64,000 nt of DNA, taken from Dimorphilus gyrociliatus. Its lineage: Eukaryota > Annelida > Polychaeta > Dinophilidae. Shown here in pieces: positions 36,404 through 52,449 of the stretch. Positions within the stretch are counted from its first letter, which is position 1; each line of letters starts with the position of its first letter. The translations under genes and the position numbers were made by a program. The stretch lies in assembly GCA_904063045.1 (NCBI GenBank), contig CAJFCJ010000028.1, positions 186,001-250,000 of the forward strand, in the 5' to 3' direction. Under the pieces are notes generated by a model. That model was not told the origin of the DNA. It searched no databases and was given only the letters and a program-made list of their open reading frames with translations.

Positions 36404-39400
36404 CTATCTGTAGTAGAAGCGTAAAGGCGGAGCTTCCTCGTCCTCTTCGGCACCTTCAAATGACACAAGAAGGTCGACATAATTCTTATCAGGTGTGACG
36501 TTGGCATATTTTACGAGCCTAAAAAAATTCGTTTTTTAAAAAGAAAACCATCGATTATCTTTCACAACTTACGGTTCTTGCAGTCTCTTCCTATGCGTAG
36601 GCATATACGGCATGTATATCATCTTTGCACCCTGAACAACCATATTGATCTCAAGTTTATATTTTGCCTGAAAAGATTATTAATTAGTCTTGAGAGAGTC
36701 TAAATTGCATATTTACCTTGAACATGTCAATAAATTGTTGCAAAGTTGTGGATTGACTTCCATTAAGTTCTAGACGGTCCCATAATGTAAATTCAAGACC
36801 AGAGCTGTTGTATAGATTTATTTAGTATAGCAAAATTAAATTGTTTTATTCCTACTTTAATTTGCGCTTAGGAGCAGCTCCTGGTTCACACAAAACAAAC
36901 TGAGGTAACGCTAAATTAATGAAAGCGTTTTTGAAGTGTTCAAGCGAAGAATTCTTTACAACCTTGATTAACTCAATGGCAACCTGAAGCAAGATAAAGA
37001 TATTGAAATAGTTAATTTTGTTCAAAGTGATGACTTACTAATCCTGCAACAGCAGCAGTTGTAGTAGCAATAGCAGGAACAATTCTTCCGGCAATTCTCT
37101 TAATTTTTAGCCTATCCTCCTTCTCTATGCTATACATCGCCCCTCTAAGATTCTGAAAGGAAAAACGTTTTAAAATCTTCTTTTCTATTCAAAGCTAGAT
37201 AACATACCGCGGCTGCACTGATATAATCGATATGACCATTAGCGTCATCGTCTTTTTCAAAATCTAGGACATTTAAACTAGGGCGGGTAATACCCTCCAT
37301 ACGATCTCTGATAATTTCAGCAGTTTGAGACAAAGAATCTGCATCAAAAGTCTCAGCAGACGATGGTTTTTTGGCAGCTTCACTAGTCTCGATTTCCTTC
37401 CTAACGGGCCGAAATTCAGGTATCATTTGATTTTTCAGAATATTAGCGATATTCTCTCTTTCCATATCCTTTTTCAGATATTTTACCCTGTAGATATCCG
37501 CATATAACTTAGCTCCAGATCTAATGAATTCATAATGAACAGGATCTTCCAAATTGAATAAAACAGGTCTTGGTGGTCGTTTGGGCGACTGCCAAAACGC
37601 TGAACCGTCTTTTAATTTTGTATCTTCGGGAAAGATGTGTAAAAGTTGTTTTGCTCTATGATTGAAATATTTTTCAAATTTCAATCTCGTAAACTTTACA
37701 CAATCTGCCCAATTAGACGGTTGATTTCTCAATATTTTCGCGACAACAACTGCCCCGTCTACCACAGATCCAGATAAAAGTCTTGATGTTACAATAGATA
37801 TATCAGGATTTTCTTGAAAAAATTTATTCATGGCGGAGGGCTTCGAAGTGAATGACGATTGAAACTTTTCTCTGGCCCACTGAATGCAATGATCCATATT
37901 TTGAGGAAAAGATTTGAGAGTACAATAAGGAACATCATTATCAGCTGGATCTCTTTGCGATGTATAACTTTCAGTTAAGAAAGGGTATATAACTTGAACA
38001 TGCCCTTTGGGTCCCATAGTACCCGATTCTAGTAATGGTCTCTGATTTGCTACACATCTTGAGTCCATATACCGTCGTGCTGTTAAATTATCTAGAGCAT
38101 TCACACAAACGTTTTGGCTGGTAAAAAATCCGTCAGTATATGTGGTATTTTCAGTTTCTGGACAAACTTTCTGCTGATGAGCCTCTATATTCATTTCAGG
38201 ATTGATATCTCTCGTCGATTGGGCAGCAATAACAGACTTTGGTTTGCGTATATGTCTAGGCCTAAATAGAAATTGTCTGTTCAAGTTACTTTTCTCAATT
38301 AGATCGTTATCAGTTATAGTCACACAGCCAGATGTTGTGGCCACACCTAGAAGAGCGTAATTCTTTAACATTTCACATCCAATGGCACCACAGCCAACCA
38401 TAAAAAGTCTTAGCTGTTGAAGTTTATCCAATATTTTATTTCCTATACAAGTTCGCAGTAAATCATAACGGTCATTCCTGAAAAAATATATATCATGTAA
38501 AATATCAATATGAAAAAATTTCCGACCATACTTTTGTTCAAATATTTTACAGTCTCCCTCATCCACAACTTCGATAGCATCTAAGTGCAACCATTGCTTC
38601 AAAGGAGTAAACTTTCCACTTACGGCCTTCAGGGCCTCTTGAGCTACAATACCTCCTATAACAGCACACATAGGGGCTAAACATCCACCGGCAGTCATGC
38701 AGATTTTCAATAAAACTTCTTCGTTAATTTCAATCTTGTCACAGACACTTCCGTTCAAGGAGGAAGCAATCTGAAGAAATTCTTCTCCGTCTTCTCCACT
38801 CCAAGTCCTTGGCAACTTACGCTTTTCCTCTATATATTTATGAAGAGTTATAAAAGCTAAATGAAGAGTTGAAGGCATCTGAAAGGAAATAAACCACGAA
38901 GGATATTAAATTTTTATTAAATTTTAATACTTTGTTTACTTACATCAAATTTAGATAAATCGGCGTAAACAATAGACGGCTTTTGAATTTGAGTAGAAAG
39001 AGATTCCTATACAGAAAAACAGATTAGGTATATTTTACCAGAAAATTTCTAAAATAAAACTTACAAATTGAACAGTCTTAGAAACTTTTACACCTTTCAT
39101 AATACCACCACCTTCATATTTACTAAAAGATGAAGTATCTCCAATACATAATGATGATGGATCACCTTCAATTGCTATTCATTTAAAAATAAAATGAATA
39201 TTCGATCAGTATAATTAACGTATACAAACTTTTAACTTGAAATAATGTGTTATTCAATTCAGTCATTCCCTTAACTTCTTTAAAAGTGACATAGTCACCA
39301 GTTTCCAAACCGTGCCTTGCATGCTCAATACATTGCACAACGCCATTTTTACTTTGATTTACGCTGTCTATAAATGTTTCCTGAAGTTCTTCTCCGTCAG

Positions 39401-40360
39401 CATCAAATATTTCAAATGAGTCACCAAAGTCACAAAAAGTAGATGAAATAATTCCAAATACATCGCTCGAAATGAACTAATTAAAGAAATAATAGAGGAT
39501 TTTTATACAGTTTTTCTTCACAGTTCACCTTATAAATTATAGATATGGTATACCTTAATCTGAGGACTCTTTGAACGACAGTATTCATTGACAGTCATTT
39601 GAACATTCAAGGGACATTCGGTCAATATTACACACTATTGAATGAGAAATTAGCAAAATTCTTATAGTTTAAGACTACTATAAAACTTTCTTTACTTACG
39701 TTATAAGTATCTAAGTATGACAAGTTTGAAGTGTCTACGTCTTTTTCGATTGTTTGAATTTTACAGTAAGGATTCAGTTCAGCAATTAGATTAGCACACG
39801 CAGACGCTCTATAAATAATTGAAATTGTGACTTTCTTAGAATTTGCAAACCCTATAATTGGAAGTATACAATAAAATATATCTAAATAATAACAACCTGT
39901 TTAATCCGTTCACAACATCTGTTTCTTTGATAAAAAATTGCGTTCCCAAGTCTTGGAGTGAACATATTTCATTGTCTTGTAGAGTCAAACTCTAGCAATA
40001 GATATAAATTTAAGATAGAATAGCTAAAAAAAAGTTATATCTAAACAAACCTTTACTCCTGCTAATGTAATGTTCTTGGCTAAAAATAATAAGAAAGTAT
40101 AGATAAGTTGACATTTTAAAAAATAATATTTGATCAACACACCGATTTCAACCCCAAGACCTCCAAGTCCTATCAATAGTATATCGCTTTTGGCCATGCG
40201 CTTCATAGCCATGTCTCCTAAGACATAGCGTTGGCGGCTGAAAAATTTCAACAATTATTCTTCTATTTCTCATTAACATATTAATAAAATAATAGTGAAA
40301 AACCTATATAAGGAGTCATCGATTTCCGGTTCTATATCCATAGGTTCAGACGAAGCCATC
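36404..40360 (-). CDS. UBA6: UBA6, ubiquitin/FAT10-activating E1 enzyme
   Basis: UBA6 is the second ubiquitin E1; it adenylates ubiquitin (and FAT10 in vertebrates) and loads dedicated E2s. About 16 exons run from ATG 40358-40360 to a stop at 36404-36406. The N-terminus reads [14 protein letters not shown] then [18 protein letters not shown], and the first ThiF half has GLGGLGVE. The active adenylation half has [12 protein letters not shown] and [14 protein letters not shown]. The catalytic cysteine is in [10 protein letters not shown] (codon 37922-37924). The UFD ends with RFYYR. UBA6 rather than UBA1 is indicated by [30 protein letters not shown] and [18 protein letters not shown]. The intron 38478-38531 is 54 nt, divisible by three and without a stop, so a naive frame reads through it. 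Confidence 0.95.
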
Positions 40361-41016
40361 TCTTAGTATGGAATGTCGCAGATCTACAAACAAATAACAA
40401 ATTTATTTCCTAGTACATTTATTAATCGTTTTAATAATATATAATTGAAAAAATATGCATTATCATCCTACTGATTTCTAACGGTTTCGCAAGGTTCTGG
40501 GATTTTCCAACGAAACCACACTCTCCAAAAGGTTTTTTTTAGAAAAATTTCTTAATAATGTAGGTATATTGAATTAAAGTATTTGGTATACATCATAGAA
40601 CATAATTCCGACTTTTATCTAACCTTGAAATTGCGAAAAAAAAAGGAGAAAAATTTGCGATGATACCAGTGGGCAACAAAGGCGACTGGGAAAGAAACTG
40701 TAAAACTGCCTATTCATTTTTATGTTTCGAATCATTTACGATTTCCATTAAAATCTCGTTTACATTAAATTTTTACCTTTTTATATATTATTAGTTTTCG
40801 TTGTGAAGGCGGAATATTTTATAAGATATTTATCAATAAGCAGTACGAATTTCGTTACAAAAAATCGGTTTAATTATAAAGAAATATTTCATAAAACGGA
40901 TGTATCTTAAACGCGGGCAAAATATAACCGTGAATGTCAAGGTCAAAAGTTTGTTTACTGTAGATACGGAGATTTTCGAAGTTATCTTACTTTGTTATAA
41001 AAAAATAAATAAAATA
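40361..41016. promoter_or_regulatory. Divergent UBA6/Rdx-like gene upstream region
   Basis: AT-rich interval between two divergently transcribed start codons. No clear CCAAT, E2F or other strong motif was noticed. An open frame from 40900 continues in phase into the downstream gene but has no homology that I recognise. Confidence 0.35.
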
Positions 41017-41351
41017 ATGCCAGCCGCCGCTCATGTAATAATTAACTATGGACCTTATAATTCCTGTGGTCTAGTTCAACATCGCGATTGTAGATTAGAA
41101 GGCTTGATAAGTAAGAATATAATAAACATATATATTTGATTCTACAAAAATGCCTTCCTCTTTTAGGTGTTCTAGAAAAATATAATCATACTGTAGAAAA
41201 AAGACAAATACCTGACTGGAATGTAGTAGAAGTATGGGTTAATGGTGAAAAGATATATTCATGTGACATAAGGGATTTAGACTATGGTGGAGACGGTGAA
41301 TTAGATGAACTATGTGAAAACGCTTTAGAAAGAGTGTTTAAAGCATTCTGA
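41017..41351 (+). CDS. Small Rdx-like (SelW/MIEN1-type) thioredoxin-fold protein
   Basis: Two exons, 41017-41110 and 41167-41351, join in phase to 92 aa. I chose the start ATG 41017 because it precedes the first beta-strand (VIINYG) at the distance usual for this family; an in-frame upstream start at 40900 is possible. The order VIINYG, helix (LEGLISVLEKYN), WNVVEVWVNGEKIYSC, then an acidic turn and a C-terminal helix fits the Rdx family (selenoprotein W, SelT, MIEN1). In that family FEVxVNGxLxxS is the central signature. The usual CxxC or CxxU redox motif after the first strand is not present. The first strand is followed by GPYNSCG, and no in-frame TGA occurs. Size suits the family, but identity is moderate. 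Confidence 0.6.
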
Positions 41352-42028
41352 AGTAATTATCCAAGTTCAAACGTCACTTCAACTTCTTTTCTCTGTCAAT
41401 TAAATATATTTCTCCACTGTCCAAATATGATAAATATTTACCGTCAAATATAATAATCGTATACAGTTGTTGTGTTTCACTAACTTTAATATATATCCGT
41501 ATACAAACACACAGATTCAATATAGAGAGAATGTATAAAAAAGAAACAATTTATTAGAAATTCTCTGGCCTCTCCATATTTTGATCTTTTTCTAATGTTT
41601 CTCTTATTTTACCTTTCTCCAATTAACAAAATTATTTTCTCCCTTCTCCCGATTTTAACCCTCTTTCTCTTTGTTTAAACCTTTCTGTACATCTTGAATA
41701 ATTGTAATGTCTCGAGTTATTGTTACTTTTATTATGGAAACAAATACTCTACTATGATTTTTCATGTCTGTGGAATGCATATATGCATAAACAAATGATA
41801 TTTAGAGAAAAATGTTAGATAACGATAAAGGGGACTTTGGACTGTGAGTCCTCTACATGTCCTGAAATCGGCTGTTTATTGTTCCTGATAATTTCTCTTT
41901 AAAAACTGTTTTTGTACAAATCTTAGTGAACCTTGACATTTATATAAGCGAAAGTAGTTCACATTGTAAACTGGTAGAAAAGTGTTAGCCTTTAGCACAA
42001 CGAGAGGTTGAACACAAACACTTTGAAG
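41352..42028. other. Gap upstream of ACADS
   Basis: Pyrimidine-rich and AT-rich flank between two genes on the same strand. No feature beyond presumed UTR and promoter sequence. Confidence 0.35.
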
Positions 42029-43273
42029 ATGGCTAGACTTCTACAAACCAGAGTGTTATTGAAAAAATCGCTGAACTTGATAATCCCCTGTCTCGGGTCG
42101 CAATCAAGGTCGATACACAATGATTCTCTTTTGCCTGAGACTCATAGAATGCTGAAGAACTCTCTTACAGATCTTGTTGACAATGAAATTGCACCTTTTG
42201 CAAAAAGGACCGATTCGGAGCATAGATACCCTATAGAATCGGTAAAGAAGATGGGTGAATTTGGAATTTTTGGCCTCCTTGTCCCCGAAAAATATGGTGG
42301 TGGAGGTTTAGACACACTTGCTTATGCTATAGCTATGGAGGAAATATCTAGAGGATGTGCAACATGTGGAGTTATCGTTTCCGCTCATATATCCCTCTAT
42401 CTATCTCCAATCTTAGAGTTTGGAACAGAAAAGCAAATTGAGCGCTATGTTACGCCCTATTTAACAGGTGATCTTATAGGATCTTTTTGTCTTAGCGAAC
42501 CTGAAAACGGTAGCGATGCTGGAGCCGCTTCCACTACATCAAATCTAGAGGGCGATAACTGGATTATTAATGGCTCGAAAATGTGGGTAACAAATGGTAG
42601 TTTAAATGGGGCGTCTGTTGTAATGGCTACAAGTGATAAAGCTAAAAAACATAAAGGTATTAGTTCATTCATTGTTCCGAAACCCTCTAAAGGCGTAACA
42701 GTTGGAAAGCCTGAGGATAAGCTAGGTATAAGAGGCTCCCCAACTGTCCAGTTAACTTTTGAAAATGTAGCCATTCCTAGCGAAAATTTACTGGGGCAGA
42801 CAGGAGACGGATTTAAAATCGCTATGAAGACTCTTGACTGTGGTAGGATAGGTATTGCTGGTCAAGCTATTGGAATTGCTCAAGCATCGATTGATTGTGC
42901 AGCAAAATATGCAATGGAGCGAAAAGCTTTCGGTATTCCTATTGCACAACTTCAAGCTATACAAATTAAACTTGCCGACATGGAATGTCGCACTCAATCA
43001 GCAAGACTTTTAGCATGGCACGCATCCACTTTAAAAGATAAAGGTGAAAATTTTACAAAAGAAGCTGCTATGGCTAAATTATGTGCTTCGGAGGCTGCAA
43101 CTTTCTGTTCACATCAGGCCATCCAAATTCTTGGTGGAATGGGCTTTGTAACTGATATGCCAGCTGAACGTCATTATCGAGACGCAAGAATAACTGAAAT
43201 TTATGAAGGAACATCTGAGGTTCAGAGATTAGTGATTGCGTCAAATTTATTGAAAGAATATAGTTTTTTGTAG
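42029..43273 (+). CDS. ACADS: Short-chain acyl-CoA dehydrogenase, mitochondrial
   Basis: FAD enzyme that catalyses the first step of beta-oxidation of C4-C6 acyl-CoA in the mitochondrial matrix. One uninterrupted exon encodes 414 aa from ATG 42029. The first 35 residues are Arg/Leu/Ser-rich without acid, a mitochondrial targeting peptide. The ACAD signatures are present: [21 protein letters not shown], the [10 protein letters not shown] loop, [21 protein letters not shown] and [23 protein letters not shown]. The catalytic base is the Glu of [10 protein letters not shown], in the SCAD/MCAD position near the C-terminus. Close similarity to SCAD and a length of about 412 suit ACADS. It is intronless although most neighbours have several introns. 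Either intron loss or a functional retrocopy could explain that; the frame is intact. Confidence 0.92.
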   Translation: MARLLQTRVLLKKSLNLIIPCLGSQSRSIHNDSLLPETHRMLKNSLTDLVDNEIAPFAKRTDSEHRYPIESVKKMGEFGIFGLLVPEKYGGGGLDTLAYAIAMEEISRGCATCGVIVSAHISLYLSPILEFGTEKQIERYVTPYLTGDLIGSFCLSEPENGSDAGAASTTSNLEGDNWIINGSKMWVTNGSLNGASVVMATSDKAKKHKGISSFIVPKPSKGVTVGKPEDKLGIRGSPTVQLTFENVAIPSENLLGQTGDGFKIAMKTLDCGRIGIAGQAIGIAQASIDCAAKYAMERKAFGIPIAQLQAIQIKLADMECRTQSARLLAWHASTLKDKGENFTKEAAMAKLCASEAATFCSHQAIQILGGMGFVTDMPAERHYRDARITEIYEGTSEVQRLVIASNLLKEYSFL

Positions 43274-46570
<3,297 letters not shown>

Positions 46571-47413
46571 ACTTTAGAAACTATTTAAGCAAAGTCCATA
46601 AGAAATATTTTTCCTCTTGTTTTTGTATACTTTTAATGTTCCGTTTGTCGTTTTAGTCAAAAAGTGATTAATAATACGACCACGAATGATTTTATTTTTA
46701 AAGTACTTCATACGTCGTATGAAAATTGTGCTTTTTTTCTTCTAATGACAGTGTCGAATCTGCATTTTTTTTTGTAAATTATTTACATCCTAATATCATT
46801 ACGAAGTCTTGGAGAAGTACTTCACCCTTTCTTGTGCCGTTTGTTGTTGTTTATATTTTTCCTAATAAAGAATTCTTCGAAAACAATTGACTAGTATAAT
46901 TAAAAGAGAGGGAACATTGTTATCTCTTCGTCATTAACTGGTTTCATTGATTAATTAATTACTGTATACTGTATGAATTGTTTAAAAAGTGGCTGTTGCA
47001 TTCTGATAACAAGCACGGAGCTAAACGATAGGATTTGATTAATTTTTTTCTGTAGAAAAAAATCATTGTGTTAAGAGTTAATCGTAGTATCACTCTATTT
47101 AAAAAGCAATTCTATTTGAATTAATAAAATTAATTGTTGATTTTATCAGAACTATTGTCTTTTATCAAAAATAAATTCCCTTTTCAGTAAATGTCTTAAA
47201 GATATATCAAAGAGACAATTTTAGGCTTAAGAAAAAAAGCTGGCTTATATTTGAACAGTAAAAATTGGTTAGTGTAATCGATTAATGTATACAAATAGTT
47301 ATTAGGATCAGGTCGCTATGGAGTCAATCAACAAATGGAAGTAGACGCATCGCCTTTTTAGAGATTATTGAACGATTTTTATACGCTTAGCAACTAGATA
47401 GAAGTTTTTCGGG
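46571..47413. other. FOXK 3' flank
   Basis: Likely long FOXK 3' UTR plus the SAXO upstream region. AATAAA-type hexamers occur (for example near 46863). No coding exon or structured repeat seen. Confidence 0.4.
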
Positions 47414-49697
47414 ATGTCTAGGCCCCCAAGTATCGTTCCACAAGCTACCAGGACAGTTGAAAATTGTGTAAAACTACCACCTTTAAAAGAATGCGATAAT
47501 AGGAAAGCGGGTCGTCTAAAAGCAAGGTAAATAAAATATTTTTAACATTCTCAGAGAGTGATATTAATCTATACAAACGGAGAACGAACCAACTATTACA
47601 TTTTAGTTTGGCGAATTGCACTTATTCAAAAAAAAAGAGCTCTTTCTACTGAAAAAAGATCAAAGATAGAACTGCAAAAGGCATTAGTTTTACTATGGTT
47701 AAAAACTAAGTTATTTATAACCACTCTCCTGCGATGTATGCATATATCTAAGTCAAGCTTTTTATACTCTCCTATATTTCTTCCCTGATAGAATTATCAA
47801 AGCAAACAATATTGCAGTTTTCACGCCATAATCATTTGTCGAATAAGTGAAATATTATTAATATTAATATTAATACGAAAAGCAATCCTATTCGTCCAAA
47901 GAATGATCAAGTTAACATTCAACTGCTAAATTGTTAATAAAGTCAATATTTTAAATAATATTCCATTGAAAGCTTAAAAGTGGATTTAATTATTATTTAA
48001 TTGATTGTCTTTTATTTAAATAATAATAATAATTTAATTATTAATTTTTATTAGTTTAATAGTTGATGAAAACCTACCGACTATTAGTGAATATAAGAAT
48101 GAATATATTAAACATGCACATCAACTTACGAAACCTATGCGTCCTGAAGAGGAGACTACGTTTAATCAAGATCGTCTAGACGACCTAACTACCAATAGGT
48201 GATTTTTTTACATTCTATTCATATATTTTAATGATCACCAAAAAATACTATAATAACAACAACAATGTCATTTTACAAATTAAGCGCCATCTATTTGGCT
48301 CTATGAAATTTATTATTACTATTAAGATTTTCCGTTCCAATTGGAATTGCTATTTATCTGGAATGGTAAAGGTCATTCTGTTCTGGCTGTTAACTCGATG
48401 ATTTTAACACCATAGGGTAGATTATATTAGACATGAGATATCGAAGACTAAACCAATTAGGAAAATGGACAAGTACGTTTCCCCCGAAACTAGAATGGAG
48501 GATACTACTTGCTACAAAACGGATTTTGAAAGTACTTATATAACCAAACCGTATAGCCTTTTTAAGGAGTTAATGACACTTAATCTCATATATAGAGAAA
48601 AAGATCGATAAACGTAAGCCGATGAAGGCGAAGAGTGAGCAAAAGATCTCTGAACCGTTCAAAGGCACTCCAATTTATAGAAGTATTTTATTAGCAATTT
48701 TGTGAATAATAGCAAAAAGAAAATACTTTTTTTCTTTCTTCACTTAGCGGAATACGTCGAGTGGCCCCTTTCCAAACCAAAACAACCCGCTAAAGCTGAG
48801 TACGTTCGTCCCAACATATCATTTGAGGGAACGCCTACGTATAAAACAGATTTTATTCGCTATAATGAAAAACCTAGACGTCTACTTAAACCGAATCAAG
48901 ATTCTATTCGAGCTGACGAACCTTTGGAAACGAGAACTGGTTATAGAATGGATTTTGTTAAACATCCTCTTCCGGAAAAGGCTAAGAGGAAGCGAGAAGT
49001 TTGGCAATCTAATGGATCGTCTTTTGAAGGGATTACTAATTATACAACAGATTTTATTCAGAAAGAGTATAGTAGGCGAGAGAATTTTAAACCGTCCGTT
49101 ACTAGCTTTGAGAGTAATGATCCGTTAGAGAATCGAACCACTCAACGAGACGATTACATTAAGTGGGAAGTCACATCTAATAAGATACAGCCTCTTCCCG
49201 AATACGAGCCTCCCACAGAACCAATTGATTCTAGAACAACACATTCTATGGACTTTACTCAGAAGCCCTATAGCAAAGTGGAGAGTATTAAAGTTATTGG
49301 CGAGAAAAAGGTATTGGAACCATTTGAGGATAAGACAAATTACTCACAGGATTATCAAAATTGGAAAGGAGAAAAGGCCAAACCAAATCCAAGAAAGAAT
49401 TATGAACCTCTTTCGGCAAAATTCGAAGGTATTCCCACATACGCATCGGATTTCGTAGAACACGAATTCGCAAAGAGGCAACCCATTAAACCAAACTCTG
49501 ATGACATGAATAGGGATGCAAACAGATTCGACGAGAATACAATTTACAGAATAGATTATACAAAAAAAGCAATACCAAAACAAAGAGTATTGGAAGAAAC
49601 TAGTGGTGGTTCAGTTGTTTGGTATGAACCAATCAGTCATCGACCCTTTCTATCTATGACTGAGAATGAAAATGCAGAAGGTTTGGCTTGCAAATGA
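47414..49697 (+). CDS. SAXO-type stabilizer of axonemal microtubules
   Basis: SAXO proteins bind and stabilise microtubules of cilia and flagella through tandem Mn modules. Five exons, 47414-47526, 48055-48198, 48416-48531, 48596-48682 and 48748-49697, join in phase to 469 aa. About ten modules repeat a core of F-E-G-x-T/P-T-Y-x-x-D-F/Y separated by 35-45 residues. Examples are FEGTPTYKTDF, FEGITNYTTDF, LENRTTQRDDY, IDSRTTHSMDF, FEDKTNYSQDY and FEGIPTYASDF. Between cores lie basic K-P-x-x segments. The C-terminus (VVWYEPISHRPF) resembles the conserved end of SAXO1/2 (HRIYKPVS). The N-terminal exon lacks the CxxC-rich start of vertebrate SAXO1. Exon 3 must end at 48531 for phase to be kept; the longer open frame there is intronic. 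An AATAAA lies at 49724-49729. Confidence 0.85.
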
Positions 49698-50056
49698 ATA
49701 CTAAATTAAGGTCAATTGAGATTAATAAAGCTGACAGCCTGTTTTTATGTTTTTGTTTTATTTTTCATTTGTAATAACACCTTCTACGTGCCTCTATTTA
49801 AATAATTTTTCAATTTTCAATTAGTAAATAAATCTCAGCGCCACCGAGTGGTTGCTAACGATATCTTTATTTTTTTTTCTATATGTAAATGTTATCATAG
49901 TCCTCTAAAAATAAAGAAATGTGCCATTTCTGTTCGACTTGAATATAGGGACACATTTAGTTTTGTACCCTCAGAGAGCTTTCTGTTGTCTTTCATCCGT
50001 AGAAGATATCTAATAAAATACAAGCTGTTTGTCAAATTTAAAATACTTTTTTAATT
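49698..50056. other. Gap between SAXO and C2HC gene
   Basis: SAXO 3' end (AATAAA 49724-49729) and upstream region of the next gene. No feature seen. Confidence 0.4.
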
Positions 50057-51851
50057 ATGGCACCAAAATGCGTTGTTTGCTATGTTTGCGGTAGAGAATA
50101 TGGTACAAGATCGATTGGAATTCACGAAAGCCAATGTCTTACTAAGTGGAAGATTGAAAATAGAAAGCTTCCTCCTAACCAACGTAGACGACCACCTGTC
50201 AAACCACAAGTTCTTCCATCCATATCAGGCAGGACTCAACACGATATTGATAGATGGAATGAAATTGCCGCTCAAAGTGCTGCAGCCCATATGGCGTGTT
50301 GCGAAAATTGCGGTAGAACATTTAATCCGGATCGTTTAAGTATTCACCTAAAGAGTTGCAAACCTGGTAATGCCTCTAAACCAGTAAGAGGAAAAGAGGG
50401 TTTACTTAATTCAAGATCCCGTCGAAATGTGCATCCTGGATACGAAGACGAGTACGAATATCATAGTTCTGCTGATATAACAGAATACGTGGAATTCGAT
50501 GACGACTATAATTCAAGTTCTAGTGAGCGAACTTTAACGAATAATTATAAAAATCATAAAATATTACAAAAAATAGATGTTAACGAGTATCCCGGACCCC
50601 ATAAGTCGCCTAGAAGAAACAACGGTAATAATCAACAAGGCTATAGAACTGATCGAAAAGGTGATACCAGAAGACCAGCAGATTATAAACCTCAGTCTGA
50701 CGGTTTTAAATTTGCTAATAAACCTGGCCATAGACCTGGAGGAGGACAGTTTGTACATTGTTACATTTGTAATCAAAAGTTTACTACTGCGTCTATTAAA
50801 TTTCACGAACCTTCTTGTTTAAAGAAGTGGCATATTACGCAGGAACAACTTCCGCCCCATCTCCGCCAAAGACCGCCAATCAAACCTAAAGAGTTTGATA
50901 TGATGTTTGGGGACGATGGAGAACGGGGTGGCGGCGGTCGTGGAGGAGGGGGAGGCGGTCATGGGTTCATGGAAAATAATTTTGGAGGCGGCGAAAGTAC
51001 TAGGTTACCGGGGAAGGGCAAATATAATATTAACGCGTATAATGCAGCTATGCAAAAAGCTGCCGAAACAAACATGGCTCAATGCCCTCATTGCAAGAGA
51101 ACATTCAATCCCGATCGAATTCAAAGACACGAGGCTGTCTGCAGGAAAACGAAGAGAGGCCGCACAGAAAGATCAAAACAGCTAAACAAGAAAGGACCAT
51201 CAGCAAGTGGTCTTATGCCTTCGGCATCAAAAAAATCTAGAAAATACGATGTTGAAAAAGATAGAAGAAGAAGATATCATAGTGTTTTAGATACCCCGCA
51301 AGGTAGACGACATGGTTTCGTAATTTGTCCTGGATGCGGAAGACAATATACTCACGCTTCAATACAAATACATTTACCCAGATGCGGCGCTGGAGCTGGC
51401 AGGAGAATGGGAGGAAAAGGCAATGTTAGATCCACTAATTACGAAAGAGAATCCGGACCGTGAGTATGTTTGGTAGCAAATGTCATTTTTTTAAATGTGG
51501 GTATAATATTTTTAGCTCGGTCTCCTTTTCGAATCAATGTCAAGGTTGCGGAAGAACATTTGCGGGTGATCGATTAGAAGTTCACCAGCGAGTTTGTCTG
51601 AATGTAAACAAAAATTACTCTTTGAATCAATCTTCTGATTATGTTTATTTATATTAAATACATTAATTTTTCAGAATCCCAGCTTATTCCAGTCAAGAAG
51701 TCCTCGAAGAAATCCTCCCATGAATACTAACAGACCCCAACCAAGCCCAAGAAGAAGTTTGAATAAAAATCAAATAGCAGCTTGTCCTAATTGCGGTCGC
51801 CAATTTAAAGCAGAACGTTTGCCAGTTCATATGAGAGCTTGCAGAAAATAG
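50057..51851 (+). CDS. Seven-finger C2HC protein, ZNF474/ZC2HC1 family
   Basis: Three exons, 50057-51459, 51516-51603 and 51675-51851, join in phase to 555 aa. Seven C-x2-C-x12-H-x4-C zinc fingers are spread over the chain. They start with CYVCGREYGTRSIGIHESQC and end with CPNCGRQFKAERLPVHMRAC. Fingers 1, 3 and 5 share a (A/R)SI-x-(I/F)H-x-(P/S)xC core, and 1 and 3 are each followed by KW and a QRRPPxKP stretch. Fingers 2, 4, 6 and 7 share the RTFNPDRL-x-xH form. The first finger pair is closest to ZNF474, a testis/cilium-associated protein of unknown function. A Gly-rich linker (about 50925-50990) and an acidic/Tyr stretch separate finger pairs. The family has no proven biochemical activity, so the role is left open. 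Confidence 0.83.
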
Positions 51852-52449
51852 TATCCTTATTCACAATTCTCTTTTTTCCTTTTGAAATCTATCATTAAAC
51901 AAATTCCCCTTATTCTTGTACATGTATTAAACAAACGATCACTTCGTGACTATTCAACTATTCAAAGATTATAATAAACTATTATTTATTCTTAAAATTT
52001 ATGAAAATATGACGTAAGAGATTAATTAACTTCTTTTCTTTATAAATTAAAAGCTTTTATTTAAAAACAAAAAATAAATAGAAAACAAGATCAAGATCAA
52101 ACGAATTACGTACGATATATAGGCCTAACATTTGTTTTTTTTTGGTTTTATATATATTGTTAAGGAGTGTAAAATTTACTCTATTAGTTGACTAATAAAT
52201 TATTTGATTCAAACTAGTTTTAGGATATAAATTCTTATGTTCAACAGAGTTACTTTAAAGCGGTTCCTTTCTTTTACATGAAAGATGGAGTAGTGTTTTT
52301 TTTGTTCGTTTGTGATGGATTTTTTTTCTAATAAAAAAGAAACGTTATCTATATTCTCGCTTTTTTTTGTTAACAAAATACAAAAGTATAAAAGAAAAAG
52401 AAATACAACTAAAAAATAAAATTAAAGTCTACGCAGCCGATGAAAATAA
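51852..52449. other. Convergent gap between C2HC gene and HMMR
   Basis: AT-rich 3' flanks of convergent genes. No other feature seen. Confidence 0.4.

Noticed and set aside
40900-41016. N-terminal extension of the Rdx-like protein
   Set aside because: In frame, but the residues do not resemble any targeting peptide or family member; the ATG at 41017 gives the usual start just before the first beta-strand.
48532-48595. Open reading continuing past SAXO exon 3 (STYITKPYS...)
   Set aside because: It looks module-like, but only a donor at 48532 keeps phase with the next exon; reading on leads to a stop, and the leftover 27-nt intron would be too short.
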